Positions 17,451-27,383 of a DNA stretch of 64,000 nucleotides are shown here, piece by piece. Location of the stretch: contig NZ_JADWMY010000015.1 of NCBI RefSeq assembly GCF_015767275.1, forward strand, positions 1-64,000, written 5' to 3'. Source of the stretch: Herbaspirillum sp. AP02 (GTDB lineage Bacteria > Pseudomonadota > Gammaproteobacteria > Burkholderiales > Burkholderiaceae_D). The position numbers and the translations under genes were made by a program. The notes beneath the pieces are model-generated. The model was not told the DNA's origin. It did no database searches and saw only the letters and a program-made list of their open reading frames with translations. Numbering within the stretch: the stretch's first letter is position 1; the number at the start of each line of letters is the position of its first letter.

Positions 17451-18275
17451 ATGACGGCGGCCACCGACTCCTGTGCAGGCGACGGCTGGCTGGACCGCGT
17501 GCATTGCGAGGATGCGCTGGACGCCGTGGGTGGACTGGCGCGCATCCCCGATGGCAGCATCGATCTGCTCATCGCCGATCCGCCCTATGGCCTGGGCAAG
17601 GACTACGGCAACGATTCCGACAAGCTCGATACGGCGGCCTACCTTGCCTGGACCGAGCAGTGGGTGGATGCCGCACTGCCCAAGCTGAAGGCCAACGGCA
17701 GCCTCTACATCTTCCTCACCTGGCGTAATTCGCCGGAGATTTTCGTCATGTTGAAGCAGCGCATGATGATGATCAACGAGATCATCTGGGACCGGCGCGT
17801 GCCTTCCATGGGCGGCAGTACCAGGCGCTATTCGTCGGTGCATGACACTATCGGTTTCTTCGCCCGGGCCAAGGACTACTTCTTCGATCTCGATGCGATT
17901 CGCATCCCTTACGATGCGCAGACCAAGAAGGCGCGTTCACGCTCCATCTTCGTCGGCGCCAAGTGGCTGGAAATGGGCTACAACCCCAAGGATGTGTGGA
18001 GCGTGTCGCGCCTGCATCGCGAGCACCGCGAGCGCGCCGACCATCCCACGCAAAAGCCGCTGGAAGTGGTGGAGCGCATGGTCAAGGCGTCCTGTCCGCC
18101 GGGTGGGGTGGTGCTCGATCCCTTCATGGGCAGCGGTACCACGGCGGTAGCGGCGCGACGCTGCGGGCGCCATTTCACCGGTTTCGAACTCAATCCCGAT
18201 TATTGCGAACTGATCCGCCAGCGCCTGGATGCGCTGGCCCCTGCGAGCCAAGATGATGAATCCCTCCAAGCCTGA
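17451..18275 (+). CDS. Orphan site-specific DNA methyltransferase
   Basis: A 274-residue amino-methyltransferase (N4-cytosine/N6-adenine class). The catalytic motif [13 protein letters not shown] is at about residues 43-53 and precedes the AdoMet-binding motif [16 protein letters not shown] near residue 223. This order is that of beta-class enzymes, like CcrM and HinfI methylases. The [17 protein letters not shown] segment is also typical. No restriction endonuclease gene is adjacent. It lies four bases after hisD, and hisC starts 23 bases inside its 3' end, so it is part of the his transcript and probably translationally coupled. Target sequence unknown. GC and codon use match the neighbours, suggesting long residence. 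Confidence 0.92.
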   Translation: MTAATDSCAGDGWLDRVHCEDALDAVGGLARIPDGSIDLLIADPPYGLGKDYGNDSDKLDTAAYLAWTEQWVDAALPKLKANGSLYIFLTWRNSPEIFVMLKQRMMMINEIIWDRRVPSMGGSTRRYSSVHDTIGFFARAKDYFFDLDAIRIPYDAQTKKARSRSIFVGAKWLEMGYNPKDVWSVSRLHREHRERADHPTQKPLEVVERMVKASCPPGGVVLDPFMGSGTTAVAARRCGRHFTGFELNPDYCELIRQRLDALAPASQDDESLQA

Positions 18276-19362
18276 TAGCGCCGACGCCGTGGTCGCCAAT
18301 GTGATTCGCCCCGTGGTGCGGGGCTGGCAGTCCTATCACGTGCCCTCGGCCGAGGGCATGGTCAAGCTCGATGCGATGGAAAACCCCTACGTGCTGCCGG
18401 CCGCATTGCGCGAGGAACTGGCGCAGCGACTGGCCGCGCTGGAGCTGAACCGTTATCCAGTGCCGTCCTATACGCGCCTGAAGGCCGCCATCTGCGATCG
18501 CCTGGGCGTGCCGGCGGGTTACGACGTGCTGCTGGGCAATGGATCGGATGAGCTGATCACCATGCTGTCGGTGGCCTGTGCCATTCCCGGTCGGACCATC
18601 GTCGCGCCGGAACCGGGTTTCGTCATGTATGGCGTCTCGGCCAGGATGGCCGGGCTGGACTACGTGGGCGTGCCGCTGCACGCGGATCTGACGCTGGATC
18701 TGCCGGCCATGCTGGCGGCCATCGAGGAACACAAGCCGGTGGTGACCTGGCTGGGTTATCCGAACAATCCGACCGGCACGCTCTACGAGATGGCTGACGT
18801 GTTGCGCATCGTCGAGGCCGCCGCCCCCTACGGGCTGGTGGTGGTGGATGAGGCCTACCAGCCGTTTGCCGCCTCCACGCTGATGCCGGCATTGCCCCAG
18901 CACAACAACCTGGTTGTCATGCGCACCGTTTCCAAGCTGGGCCTGGCGGGTGTGCGGCTGGGCTACCTGTCGGCCGCGCCGGCGCTGTTGCGTGAATTGG
19001 ACAAGGTCCGCCCGCCCTACAACGTCAACCTGCTCACCGAGGCGGCCGCGCTGTTCGTGCTGGATCACCTGCAGGTACTGGAAGAGCAGGCGGCACGCCT
19101 GCGTGAAGCGCGTGGCGCGCTGGCGGCTGAACTGCTGGCGCTGGATGGGGTGCAGGTCTTCCCGTCGGCGGCCAATTTCATCTTGATCCGCGTCCCGGAT
19201 GCCGATAAAGTCTTCGCCGCTTTACTGGCGCACAAGGTACTTGTGAAAAATGCCGGTAGAATGCATGTACTGCTGCAAAACTGTTTGCGCATTACCGTCA
19301 GTTCGGAAGAGGAAAACAGTCTCTTCCTGACGGCCCTGAAAGCGGCACTGCGCGACCTGTAG
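18253..19362 (+). CDS. hisC: Histidinol-phosphate aminotransferase
   Basis: PLP-dependent enzyme converting imidazole-acetol phosphate plus glutamate to histidinol phosphate. The protein (369 residues from ATG 18253; the next codon is also ATG) has the fold-type I pattern: [12 protein letters not shown] near the N-terminus, [19 protein letters not shown] and the PLP lysine in [15 protein letters not shown]. It starts inside the methyltransferase gene, which supports co-translation. It is followed by a 66-base gap to hisB. Confidence 0.95.
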   Translation: MMNPSKPDSADAVVANVIRPVVRGWQSYHVPSAEGMVKLDAMENPYVLPAALREELAQRLAALELNRYPVPSYTRLKAAICDRLGVPAGYDVLLGNGSDELITMLSVACAIPGRTIVAPEPGFVMYGVSARMAGLDYVGVPLHADLTLDLPAMLAAIEEHKPVVTWLGYPNNPTGTLYEMADVLRIVEAAAPYGLVVVDEAYQPFAASTLMPALPQHNNLVVMRTVSKLGLAGVRLGYLSAAPALLRELDKVRPPYNVNLLTEAAALFVLDHLQVLEEQAARLREARGALAAELLALDGVQVFPSAANFILIRVPDADKVFAALLAHKVLVKNAGRMHVLLQNCLRITVSSEEENSLFLTALKAALRDL

Positions 19363-19428
19363 AGGACGGCGGCGCCAAGGCAATCCCCCAGGCATCACCC
19401 AACGATAGAACCCCGTCTAACCCTGACC

Positions 19429-20025
19429 ATGTCTACACCGAGAACCGCAGAAGTCGTCCGCAACACCAACGAGACGCAGATCCGCGTTGCGATCAATCTG
19501 GATGGGACCGGCCAGCAGAAGCTGGATACCGGTGTTCCCTTCCTGGACCACATGCTGGACCAGATCGCCCGCCACGGCCTGATCGACCTGGATATCCACG
19601 CCAAGGGCGACCTGCACATCGACGCGCACCATACGGTGGAAGACGTGGGCATCACTCTGGGCATGGCCTTCGCCAAGGCCATCGGCGACAAGAAGGGCAT
19701 CCGCCGCTACGGCCATGCCTATGTGCCGCTGGATGAAGCCCTGTCGCGGGTGGTCATCGATTTCTCCGGCCGTCCCGGCCTGGAATACCATATTCCCTTT
19801 ACCCGTTCGATGATCGGCTCCTTCGATGTGGACCTGACCAGCGAGTTCTTCCACGGTTTCGTCAACCATGCGCAGGTGACCCTGCACGTGGACAACCTGC
19901 GCGGTATCAATGCCCACCACCAGGCCGAGACCGTGTTCAAGGCCTTCGGTCGCGCATTGCGCATGGCCGTCGAACTCGATCCGCGGGCTGCTGGTACGAT
20001 TCCGTCGACCAAGGGCAGCCTGTAA
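19429..20025 (+). CDS. hisB: Imidazoleglycerol-phosphate dehydratase
   Basis: Mn-dependent dehydratase of histidine synthesis. At 198 residues it is the monofunctional form, without the phosphatase domain of enterobacterial HisB. The metal-binding motifs [15 protein letters not shown] and [17 protein letters not shown] are intact. The histidinol-phosphatase step must be supplied by another gene outside the window. Confidence 0.97.
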   Translation: MSTPRTAEVVRNTNETQIRVAINLDGTGQQKLDTGVPFLDHMLDQIARHGLIDLDIHAKGDLHIDAHHTVEDVGITLGMAFAKAIGDKKGIRRYGHAYVPLDEALSRVVIDFSGRPGLEYHIPFTRSMIGSFDVDLTSEFFHGFVNHAQVTLHVDNLRGINAHHQAETVFKAFGRALRMAVELDPRAAGTIPSTKGSL

Positions 20026-20093
20026 CCTGTCGTCCGCTGGGTATCGCTAAATCATCTGGGTCTACCGGTGCGTGAGCATCGATCATTTTCGCC

Positions 20094-20732
20094 ATGAATA
20101 AAATTGTTGTAGTCGATTACGGCATGGGCAACCTGCGCTCGGTGGCGCAGGCGCTGCGCCATGTCGCGCCTGAAGCCGATGTGCGCATCTCCGGCGAGGT
20201 CGCCGATATCCGTGCCGCCGACCGCGTGGTCCTGCCGGGCCAGGGCGCCATGCCCGATTGCATGCGCAGCCTGCGCGAATCCGGCGTCCAGGACGCCGTC
20301 ATCGAGGCTTCCCGCACCAAGCCGCTGTTTGGCGTGTGCGTGGGAGAACAGATGTTGTTCGACTGGAGTGAAGAAGGCGACACCCCCGGCCTGGGGCTTT
20401 TGCCCGGCAAGGTGGTGCGTTTCGAGCTGGAAGGCGTGCGCCAGGACGATGGATCGCTGTTCAAGGTCCCGCAGATGGGCTGGAACCATGTCCATCAGAC
20501 CAGCGCCCATCCGCTGTGGGAGGGCATTGCCGACAACGCCTTCTTCTATTTCGTCCACAGCTACTATGCCGTCCCGGCCGAGACCGCCCATGTGGTCGGT
20601 CAGACCCCGTACGGACGTGACTTCGCCTGTGCCGTGGCCCGCGATAATATCTTTGCAACCCAGTTCCACCCGGAAAAAAGTGCCGCAGCGGGTTTGCAGC
20701 TGTATCGGAATTTCGTACACTGGAAACCTTGA
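20094..20732 (+). CDS. hisH: Imidazole glycerol phosphate synthase, glutaminase subunit
   Basis: Class-I glutamine amidotransferase that feeds ammonia to HisF. The 212-residue protein has the nucleophile Cys in [11 protein letters not shown] (the more common form is GICLGMQ) and the His-Glu pair in TQFHPEKSA. The gaps of 68 bases before and 78 after are longer than elsewhere in the operon, but no promoter is evident. Confidence 0.96.
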   Translation: MNKIVVVDYGMGNLRSVAQALRHVAPEADVRISGEVADIRAADRVVLPGQGAMPDCMRSLRESGVQDAVIEASRTKPLFGVCVGEQMLFDWSEEGDTPGLGLLPGKVVRFELEGVRQDDGSLFKVPQMGWNHVHQTSAHPLWEGIADNAFFYFVHSYYAVPAETAHVVGQTPYGRDFACAVARDNIFATQFHPEKSAAAGLQLYRNFVHWKP

Positions 20733-20810
20733 TTTTTGTCTTTCAGGCAAGAACCTCGTAGCTGATCGTCGACAACCCTTCTCTTTTTACTGACTAGTCA
20801 TCCCCTAGCC

Positions 20811-21608
20811 ATGCTGCTCATACCCGCCATCGACCTGAAAGACGGTCATTGCGTACGCCTCAAACAAGGTGATATGGAACAAGCCACCGTTTTCTCCGAA
20901 GATCCGGCGGAAATGGCCCTGCACTGGCTCAGGCAGGGCGCGCGTCGCCTGCACCTGGTCGACCTGAATGGCGCCTTTGCCGGCAAGCCCAAGAACGAGG
21001 CGGCGGTCAAGGCCATCCTCAAGGCGGTTGCCAGCTTCGCCGAGGAAAACGACGTCGAGGAAATCCCGGTGCAACTGGGTGGCGGTATCCGCGACCTCGA
21101 TACCATCGAGCGTTACCTGGACGATGGCCTGTCCTACATCATCATCGGTACCGCCGCGGTGAAGAACCCCGGCTTCCTGCATGACGCCTGCAGCGCCTTC
21201 CCCGGCCAGATCATCGTCGGTCTGGATGCCAAGGACGGCAAGGTCGCCACCGATGGCTGGAGCAAGCTGTCCGGCCACGAAGTGGTGGACCTGGCGCAGA
21301 AGTTCGAAGGCTATGGCTGCGAGGCCATCGTCTACACCGACATCGGCCGCGACGGCATGATGGGCGGCGTCAACATCGAAGCCACCGTGCGCCTGGCGCA
21401 GGCGGTGAGCATCCCCATCATCGCTTCGGGCGGCGTGCACCATGTGGGCGACGTCGAAGCCCTGTGCCGGGTCGAGGATGAGGGCATCGAAGCCGTCATC
21501 TGTGGTCGTTCCATCTACGAAGGTACGCTGGACCTGCGCAGCGGCCAGGATCGCGCCGATGAACTGACGCGTGAACTGGAAGCCAACCGCCTCTCCGGCA
21601 GCAAATAA
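20811..21608 (+). CDS. hisA: Phosphoribosylformimino-AICAR ribotide isomerase
   Basis: TIM-barrel isomerase of histidine synthesis. The 265-residue protein begins [17 protein letters not shown] with the first catalytic Asp (D8) in place, and has VQLGGGIRD, the phosphate-binding [16 protein letters not shown] and [14 protein letters not shown] with the second catalytic Asp. It is slightly longer than usual (about 245) at the C-terminus. It is one base before hisF. Confidence 0.97.
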   Translation: MLLIPAIDLKDGHCVRLKQGDMEQATVFSEDPAEMALHWLRQGARRLHLVDLNGAFAGKPKNEAAVKAILKAVASFAEENDVEEIPVQLGGGIRDLDTIERYLDDGLSYIIIGTAAVKNPGFLHDACSAFPGQIIVGLDAKDGKVATDGWSKLSGHEVVDLAQKFEGYGCEAIVYTDIGRDGMMGGVNIEATVRLAQAVSIPIIASGGVHHVGDVEALCRVEDEGIEAVICGRSIYEGTLDLRSGQDRADELTRELEANRLSGSK

Positions 21609-21609
21609 C

Positions 21610-22374
21610 ATGGCCCTTGCTAAACGCATCATCCCTTGCCTGGACGTGACCGCTGGTCGCGTGGTCAAGGGCGTCAACTTCCTGGAGCTGCGCGATGCCG
21701 GCGACCCGGTCGAAATCGCCCGTCGCTATGACGACCAGGGCGCCGACGAGCTGACCTTCCTCGACATCACCGCTTCCTCCGATGGCCGCGACCTGATCCT
21801 GGACATCATCGAAGCCGTGGCCTCGCAGGTCTTCATCCCCCTGACGGTGGGGGGCGGCGTGCGCGCCGTCGAAGACGTGCGTCGTCTGCTCAACGCCGGT
21901 GCTGACAAGGTCGGCATCAACACCTCGGCCGTGACCAACCCGCAACTGGTGGCCGATGCCGCCAGCAAGTACGGTTCGCAATGCATCGTGGTGGCCATCG
22001 ACGCCAAGCGCGCCGGTGACGGCAAGTGGGAGGTCTACACCCACGGCGGTCGCAATGCCACCGGCCTGGATGCGGTCGAATGGGCGCGCAAGATGGCGCA
22101 CCTGGGCGCGGGCGAAATCCTGCTGACCAGCATGGATCGCGACGGCACCAAGAGCGGCTTCGACCTGGACCTCACCCGTGCGGTCTCGGAAGCGGTCAGC
22201 ATCCCCGTGATCGCCTCCGGCGGCGTGGGTGGCCTGCAGGACCTGGCCGATGGCATTACCAAGGGCAAGGCCGACGCAGTCCTGGCCGCCAGCATTTTCC
22301 ACTATGGCCAGCACACCGTGCAGGAAGCCAAGCGCTTCATGGCCGATCAGAACATTTCCATGAGGCTGGCATGA
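21610..22374 (+). CDS. hisF: Imidazole glycerol phosphate synthase, cyclase subunit
   Basis: TIM-barrel cyclase that works with HisH to make imidazole glycerol phosphate and AICAR. The 254-residue protein opens [24 protein letters not shown] with catalytic Asp 12, and has [22 protein letters not shown] and [15 protein letters not shown] with the second catalytic Asp. The ATG at 21610 is chosen for fit with the family; it overlaps hisI by ATGA. Confidence 0.97.
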   Translation: MALAKRIIPCLDVTAGRVVKGVNFLELRDAGDPVEIARRYDDQGADELTFLDITASSDGRDLILDIIEAVASQVFIPLTVGGGVRAVEDVRRLLNAGADKVGINTSAVTNPQLVADAASKYGSQCIVVAIDAKRAGDGKWEVYTHGGRNATGLDAVEWARKMAHLGAGEILLTSMDRDGTKSGFDLDLTRAVSEAVSIPVIASGGVGGLQDLADGITKGKADAVLAASIFHYGQHTVQEAKRFMADQNISMRLA

Positions 22375-22868
22375 GTATCAGCGCCAAATGGCTCAACAAG
22401 GTCAAATGGGACGAAGTCGGCCTGGTGCCGGTGATCGCCCAGGAAGTCGGCAGCAATGACGTACTGATGTTCGCCTGGATGAATCGCGAGGCGCTGGCGC
22501 GCACCGTCGAGATCGGCCAGGCGGTCTACTGGAGTCGCTCGCGCAAGAAGCTGTGGCACAAGGGTGAGGAATCCGGTCACTTCCAGAAGGTGCATGAGAT
22601 TCGCCTGGATTGCGACGAAGACGTGGTGCTGCTCAAGGTCGAGCAGGTGGCGGGCATCGCCTGTCACACCGGTCGTCATTCCTGCTTCTTCCAGAAGTTC
22701 GAAGGCAGCGCCGACAGTGGCGAATGGCTCACGGTTGAGCCCGTCCTCAAGGACCTGGCCCCCGGTGCTGGTGGTGGTCCTGCTGCCATCGCTGCGGCCC
22801 CGGCCAAGCCCAAGCGCGTGCGCAAGAGCATTCCCAAGCCAGTCGACAGCGACAAGACGCCATCATGA
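22371..22868 (+). CDS. hisI: Phosphoribosyl-AMP cyclohydrolase
   Basis: Zn-dependent cyclohydrolase, third step of histidine synthesis. The 165-residue protein shows [38 protein letters not shown] and the metal-binding [10 protein letters not shown]. The last 35 residues form an Ala/Pro/Lys-rich, probably disordered tail that exceeds the usual length of about 130. It is separate from hisE, unlike the fused enterobacterial HisIE, and overlaps it by ATGA. Confidence 0.95.
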   Translation: MSISAKWLNKVKWDEVGLVPVIAQEVGSNDVLMFAWMNREALARTVEIGQAVYWSRSRKKLWHKGEESGHFQKVHEIRLDCDEDVVLLKVEQVAGIACHTGRHSCFFQKFEGSADSGEWLTVEPVLKDLAPGAGGGPAAIAAAPAKPKRVRKSIPKPVDSDKTPS

Positions 22869-23203
22869 GTGAAACCCTGAAGCGCCTGGCCGAAGTCATC
22901 GAATCGCGCAAGCTGGCCAATGGTGGCAATCCCGAGAAATCCTACGTCGCCAAGCTGTTCGCCAAGGGCGACGACGCCATCCTCAAGAAGATCGGCGAGG
23001 AGGCCACGGAAACCGTGATGGCCGCCAAGGACGCCCGTGTCTCGGGCGACAAGTCCAAGGTGCTCTATGAATGCGCGGACCTGTGGTTCCATTCCATGGT
23101 GTTGCTGGCCCAGTTCGACCTGAAGCCCCAGGATGTGCTCAATGAGCTGGCACGGCGCGAAGGCCTCTCCGGCCTGGAAGAAAAGGCTGCCCGCAAGGAT
23201 TGA
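22865..23203 (+). CDS. hisE: Phosphoribosyl-ATP pyrophosphatase
   Basis: A 112-residue MazG-like all-alpha pyrophosphatase, second step of histidine synthesis. The metal-binding helix pattern is seen in [16 protein letters not shown] and [14 protein letters not shown]. It overlaps hisI by four bases and completes the pathway genes in this operon. Confidence 0.95.
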   Translation: MSETLKRLAEVIESRKLANGGNPEKSYVAKLFAKGDDAILKKIGEEATETVMAAKDARVSGDKSKVLYECADLWFHSMVLLAQFDLKPQDVLNELARREGLSGLEEKAARKD

Positions 23204-23238
23204 TTCCCTCTCATACCGTGTTTTCCAGGAGTACGGCG

Positions 23239-23619
23239 TTGGATAATTGCATTTTCTGTAAGATCGCAGCAGGCCAGATTCCCTCGAAGAAGATCTATGA
23301 GGACGAGGACCTGATCGCCTTTCACGACATCAACCCGGCCGCGCCGGTGCACTTCCTGATCATCCCGCGCCAGCATGTGGCCACCCTGGCCGATTGCGGT
23401 GCGCAGCATGTCGAACTGCTGGGCAAGATGCTGGCCCTGGCGCCGCGCCTGGCGGCCGAGCAGGGCTGTGGCTACGGGCTGGATGCCGAGGGCCAGCCTA
23501 CCGGCGGTTTCAAGACCCTGATCAACACCGGACCGGATGGTGGCCAGGAGGTGTACCATCTGCACATGCACGTCATCGGCGGCCCCCATCCGTGGCGGGT
23601 ACGGTTCGTGCAACAATGA
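23239..23619 (+). CDS. HIT-family (HINT-like) nucleotide-binding protein
   Basis: A 126-residue histidine-triad protein starting at TTG 23239 (then DNCIFCKIAAGQIPSKKIYED), with GGAG nine bases upstream. The catalytic HxHxH motif is present in EVYHLHMHVIGG. HINT-type proteins hydrolyse nucleoside phosphoramidates. The frame is open from a TTG at 23200 overlapping the hisE stop, but that part lacks family residues. It sits in the his-tat cluster as in other betaproteobacteria. Confidence 0.92.
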   Translation: MDNCIFCKIAAGQIPSKKIYEDEDLIAFHDINPAAPVHFLIIPRQHVATLADCGAQHVELLGKMLALAPRLAAEQGCGYGLDAEGQPTGGFKTLINTGPDGGQEVYHLHMHVIGGPHPWRVRFVQQ

Positions 23620-23689
23620 GGATTCGCCGGCCCGGGGGCCGGCAGGTTTATTCGTACACAGGGCAGGGATGTCCGCTTAGGAGAAAAGA

Positions 23690-23902
23690 ATGGGTTCGTT
23701 CAGTATTTGGCATTGGCTGATTGTTCTGGTGATCGTGATGCTGGTCTTCGGCACCAAGAAGCTCAGCAACATGGGTTCCGACCTGGGTAAGGCAGTCAAG
23801 GGCTTCAAGGATGGCGTCAAGGGCGGCGAAGGCGAAGAAGAGGCCAAGAAGGAAGCCGCCATCGACGTGCAGGCCAAGGAAAAAGACAAATCCGGCAGCT
23901 GA
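23690..23902 (+). CDS. tatA: Twin-arginine translocase subunit TatA
   Basis: A 70-residue protein with one N-terminal membrane helix ([18 protein letters not shown]), the hinge [21 protein letters not shown] as an amphipathic helix, and a charged disordered tail. It forms the pore component for export of folded proteins. Upstream AGGAGAAAAG is a strong ribosome site. The Rieske protein PetA encoded nearby is a Tat-type substrate by family. Confidence 0.95.
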   Translation: MGSFSIWHWLIVLVIVMLVFGTKKLSNMGSDLGKAVKGFKDGVKGGEGEEEAKKEAAIDVQAKEKDKSGS

Positions 23903-24027
23903 TCCGCTCGCACCCGCCTGGCCATGCCGGCGGGCCGCATGTACCTGCCCCGGCGACGGATGCAGGTGTCCTGGCTTTGGTGCCGCTTCGGTACCATCGC
24001 TGTCCTCCTTGATGCTCACACAGACTC

Positions 24028-24555
24028 ATGATTGATATCGGCCTTACCAAGCTGGCCTTGATCGGCGTGGTCGCGCTGGTCGTGATCGGCCCCGAGCGCC
24101 TGCCCAAGGTGGCGCGCATGGCCGGCACCCTGTTCGGCCGCGCCCAGCGCTACATCAACGACGTCAAGTCCGAAGTCAGCCGCGAGATGGAGCTCGACGA
24201 TCTGCGCAAGATGCAGAAGGACGTGCAGGATGCTGCCAGCGACGTCAGCAACAGCATTCACAAGAGCATGTCCGACACCGAATCCTCGATCAACGATGCC
24301 TGGAATGGCAGCGAAGGCAGTTCGGGGGAATCCGGTGACGGCAGCAGTGGCAGCAGCTGGAAGCGCAGTCCCGATCCTTCGCTGCTGACGATCAAGGCCA
24401 AAGCCTTCCGTCGCAAGAAGCTCGCGCGCACGACCGGCGTACCTGCCTGGTACAAGCACCAGAGCGGTCACAGGACCCGCGTGATCTCCGCCTCCGCCCG
24501 CGTGGCCAAGTACCGTCGCCCGGTGGGCGTGGGCAAGTCAGCCGGTTTCTTCTAA
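24028..24555 (+). CDS. tatB: Twin-arginine translocase subunit TatB
   Basis: A 175-residue protein: short membrane helix (GLTKLALIGVVALVVIG), conserved GPERLPKVAR hinge, amphipathic helix and a long polar tail rich in Ser and Gly followed by a basic region. TatB with TatC forms the signal-peptide receptor. A 125-base gap after tatA has no gene. Confidence 0.94.
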   Translation: MIDIGLTKLALIGVVALVVIGPERLPKVARMAGTLFGRAQRYINDVKSEVSREMELDDLRKMQKDVQDAASDVSNSIHKSMSDTESSINDAWNGSEGSSGESGDGSSGSSWKRSPDPSLLTIKAKAFRRKKLARTTGVPAWYKHQSGHRTRVISASARVAKYRRPVGVGKSAGFF

Positions 24556-24597
24556 TTTGGCGCATCGCGTCTCACTTCATCAGAATGCTCCGAATCC

Positions 24598-25371
24598 ATG
24601 GCTGAAGAAAACACCCAGGCCGACGATACCTTCATCTCCCACTTGATCGAACTGCGTAGTCGCATCGTCAAGGCGGCTGCGGTGGTGCTGGTGGTATTCC
24701 TGTGCATGATGCCGTTCGCGGCCCATATTTTCGACGTGCTGGCCGCGCCGATGATCCATGCGCTGCCAGCGGGCAGCAAGATGATCGCTACCGGCGTCAT
24801 CACGCCCTTCCTGATCCCCATCAAGGTCACCATGCTGGTGGCCGTGCTGATCTCGCTGCCATGGGTGCTGTACCAGCTGTGGGCCTTTGTCGCCCCCGGC
24901 CTGTACGCCCACGAAAAGCGCCTGATTGCGCCGCTGGTGATCTCGTCCTCGCTGCTGTTCGTGACCGGTGTTGCGTTCTGCTATTTCTTCGTTTTCGGCG
25001 TGGTCTTCCCGTTTATCAACAACTTCGCGCCCAAGTCGGTCTCGGTGGCGCCCGATATCGATAGCTACGTCGACTTCGTGCTGACCATGTTCGTGGCCTT
25101 CGGCGTCACCTTCGAGGTGCCGGTGATCGTGATCGTGCTGGTGCGCATGGGTCTGGTTCCGCTGGCCAAGCTGAAGCAGATTCGCCCTTACGTCATCGTG
25201 GGCGCTTTCATCATCGCCGCCGTGGTGACCCCGCCCGACGTGATGAGTCAGCTGATGCTGGCCGTGCCGCTGGTACTGCTGTATGAAGTTGGCCTGCTGA
25301 TTGCACCCATCTTCGAGCGCGCCACTCGTGCGCCGGACGCTGAGCCCAGTGGTCAGGCCTCCCCGGAATAG
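24598..25371 (+). CDS. tatC: Twin-arginine translocase subunit TatC
   Basis: A 257-residue inner-membrane protein with six predicted helices. Family residues include HLIELRSRIVKAA at the N-terminus, LPWVLYQLWAFVAPGLYAHEKR and FGVTFEVPV. TatC recognises the twin-arginine signal. It ends the his-tat transcript just before a strong terminator. Confidence 0.96.
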   Translation: MAEENTQADDTFISHLIELRSRIVKAAAVVLVVFLCMMPFAAHIFDVLAAPMIHALPAGSKMIATGVITPFLIPIKVTMLVAVLISLPWVLYQLWAFVAPGLYAHEKRLIAPLVISSSLLFVTGVAFCYFFVFGVVFPFINNFAPKSVSVAPDIDSYVDFVLTMFVAFGVTFEVPVIVIVLVRMGLVPLAKLKQIRPYVIVGAFIIAAVVTPPDVMSQLMLAVPLVLLYEVGLLIAPIFERATRAPDAEPSGQASPE

Positions 25372-25391
25372 ACAAATGCAGACGTAAATGT

Positions 25392-25428
25392 AAAGACAAA
25401 GCCCGCTGATGAAGCGGGCTTTGTCTTT
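25392..25428. terminator. Bidirectional rho-independent terminator
   Basis: A 16-bp perfect stem (25392-25407 with 25413-25428; core AAAGCCCGCT) closes a 5-base loop, with AAAG and CTTT at the outer ends. It lies between tatC and the convergent DUF2461 gene and can serve both. Confidence 0.85.
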
Positions 25429-25453
25429 GGCGCATACAGTGTAGAGAAGGCGA

Positions 25454-26143
25454 TTACTCCTCGCTGCTCACCAGCGGGATTTCGCGCAACCACTGCACCA
25501 GCGGATAGGCATTTTTGAAACCCTCCAGCACCTGCTTGCCCAGGTCGGCCGGGATCTTCTTGCGGATATCCTCTTCGGACCAGACGATGAAGCTCTTCAG
25601 CTTCACATATTCGATATTGGGACTGTCCGGATCGAAGCCCTTGGGCGGGCGTTGCAGTTTCCCTTCCTCCTGCAGGTCACCATAGGCGGTCGTCAGCTTC
25701 TTGTTCTTGCGCATCTTCGTAAAGCCGGCCGCATCGTCCACGACGCGGTTGCGGATGGCGCGCAGGCGCGGTGTCGGCGGCATGTATTCTCCCCCGGCGA
25801 TGAGCAACTGCCCGGCTTCGTTGATGTGGAAGTAGTAGGCCGGGCCGCCGCCCTGGCTGGGCTTCTTCAACCCGCTGGCCGTGATGGCCGCCGAAAAATG
25901 CGTCTTGTAGGGACGTTTGTCGTGCGAGAAGCGCATGTCACGATTGATACGGAACAGCGCCTTCTTCGGATTGCAACCAGCGATGGCCGGATCGAACTTG
26001 CTGATCTCGGCGATCAGCCTGATGGTCAGCGCCAGGAATTCCTCGCGCAGGATGTCGTAACGCGGCTTGTTCATCACGAACCAGGCGCGGTTGTTGTTCT
26101 CGGACAGTTCACCCAGGAACTGGATCAGGTCACGCACATGCAT
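25454..26143 (-). CDS. DUF2461 family protein
   Basis: A 229-residue protein with the conserved opening FLGELSENNNRAWFVMNKPRYD, RINRDMRFSHDKRPYKTHF and YYFHINEAGQLLIAGGEYMP typical of the DUF2461 (TIGR02453) family. No function is established. It lies 17 bases after the protease gene on the same strand and may be co-transcribed with it. Confidence 0.9.
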   Translation of the reverse strand: MHVRDLIQFLGELSENNNRAWFVMNKPRYDILREEFLALTIRLIAEISKFDPAIAGCNPKKALFRINRDMRFSHDKRPYKTHFSAAITASGLKKPSQGGGPAYYFHINEAGQLLIAGGEYMPPTPRLRAIRNRVVDDAAGFTKMRKNKKLTTAYGDLQEEGKLQRPPKGFDPDSPNIEYVKLKSFIVWSEEDIRKKIPADLGKQVLEGFKNAYPLVQWLREIPLVSSEE

Positions 26144-26160
26144 GGATGGCTTCTCCTCGC

Positions 26161-27342
26161 TTATTCTTCGTCGCTGTCATCGCTCTTGGGTGGCGGCGGA
26201 CGCTTGCCCACGGTGATGTTCAGCTTGGTTTCCTGTGACTTGCGCAGTACCGTCATGGCGATGTCCTGGCCCGGCGTCAGCTGCGCGATGACGTTGAGCA
26301 TCTCGGTGGTATCGGCCACGACCTTGCCGTCGATGCTCACCAGGATGTCGCCCGGACGCATGCCGGCGCGATCGGCAGGGCCACCTTTGAGTACGCCGGC
26401 GATGATGGCGCCCGTCTTTTTGCCCAGGCCAAAGCTCTCGGCCAGTTCCGGCGTGATGTCCTGCGGCTCCACGCCAATCCAGCCGCGCACCACCTGGCCG
26501 TGGCTGATGATGGCTTCCATCACGGTCTTGGCGGTCGACATCGGGATGGCGAAGCCGATACCCAGATTGCCGCCGGTGCGCGAGTAGATCGCCGTATTGA
26601 TGCCCAGCAGGTTGCCATTGGTATCGACCAGCGCACCACCGGAGTTGCCGGGATTGATGGCGGCATCGGTCTGGATGAAATTCTCGAAGGTATTGATGCC
26701 CAGGTGATTGCGGCCCAGCGCCGAGACGATGCCCATGGTGACCGTCTGCCCCACGCCGAAGGGGTTGCCGATGGCCAGCACCACATCACCCACCGAGCTG
26801 TTTTCCGGATGGCCCAGGGTGATGGCCGGCAGGTTGGGCAGGTCGATCTTGATGACCGCCAGGTCGGTCTCGGGATCGATGCCGACCACCTTGGCGCTGG
26901 CCTTGCGACCGTCGGCCAGGGCTACTTCGATCTTGTCAGCTGCTTCCACCACATGGTTGTTGGTGAGGATGTAGCCCTGCGGACTCACGATCACGCCCGA
27001 ACCGAGGCTGGACTGTTTGTCGTCCTGTTGCTGTTCATCGAACTGGTCGCCGAAGAACTTGCGGAAGAACGGATCATTCTGGAACGGGCTCTTCTGGGGG
27101 CGCGCCTCGGTGGTGGTGAAGATGTTCACCACCGACGGCATGGCCTGGCGCGCAGCGTGGCGATAGGAATCAAGGGCCGGTGCATTGGGCGTGGCTTCCT
27201 GCATCTGGACCGTGGACTGGGCGGGCCTGGCGCGTGAGCTGAACGAACCGGAGAGCCAGTCCGGCTTCAAGGTCGCTACAATGAACCACACCGCCAGACC
27301 TACTGTCACGGTCTGTGCAAACAACAGCCATAAACGTCGCAT
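26161..27342 (-). CDS. DegS/DegQ-like HtrA serine protease
   Basis: A 393-residue S1C protease. It has an N-terminal membrane anchor (about residues 4-24), a trypsin-like domain with catalytic His130 (LTNNHVVE), Asp160 (DPETDLAVIK) and Ser234 (NPGNSGGAL), then a single PDZ domain (about 280-375, with ADRAGMRPGDILVSIDG). One PDZ plus a membrane anchor resembles DegS rather than DegP. It works in the periplasm on misfolded or regulatory substrates. It is divergent from the Nif3-like gene with only 41 bases between start codons, so the promoters must overlap. Confidence 0.93.
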   Translation of the reverse strand: MRRLWLLFAQTVTVGLAVWFIVATLKPDWLSGSFSSRARPAQSTVQMQEATPNAPALDSYRHAARQAMPSVVNIFTTTEARPQKSPFQNDPFFRKFFGDQFDEQQQDDKQSSLGSGVIVSPQGYILTNNHVVEAADKIEVALADGRKASAKVVGIDPETDLAVIKIDLPNLPAITLGHPENSSVGDVVLAIGNPFGVGQTVTMGIVSALGRNHLGINTFENFIQTDAAINPGNSGGALVDTNGNLLGINTAIYSRTGGNLGIGFAIPMSTAKTVMEAIISHGQVVRGWIGVEPQDITPELAESFGLGKKTGAIIAGVLKGGPADRAGMRPGDILVSIDGKVVADTTEMLNVIAQLTPGQDIAMTVLRKSQETKLNITVGKRPPPPKSDDSDEE

Positions 27343-27383
27343 AAAGAATTCTTGGTATTGATTTGAAATCGGATGAGGAAGAG

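Noticed and set aside
16088-17572. Reverse open frame of 494 codons opposite hisD
   Set aside because: Shadow of hisD; rich in His, Gly and Arg with no motif.
17451-18275. Methyltransferase as part of a restriction-modification system
   Set aside because: Both neighbours are histidine genes and the nuclease-like genes in the window are more than 13 kb away in a segment of different composition.
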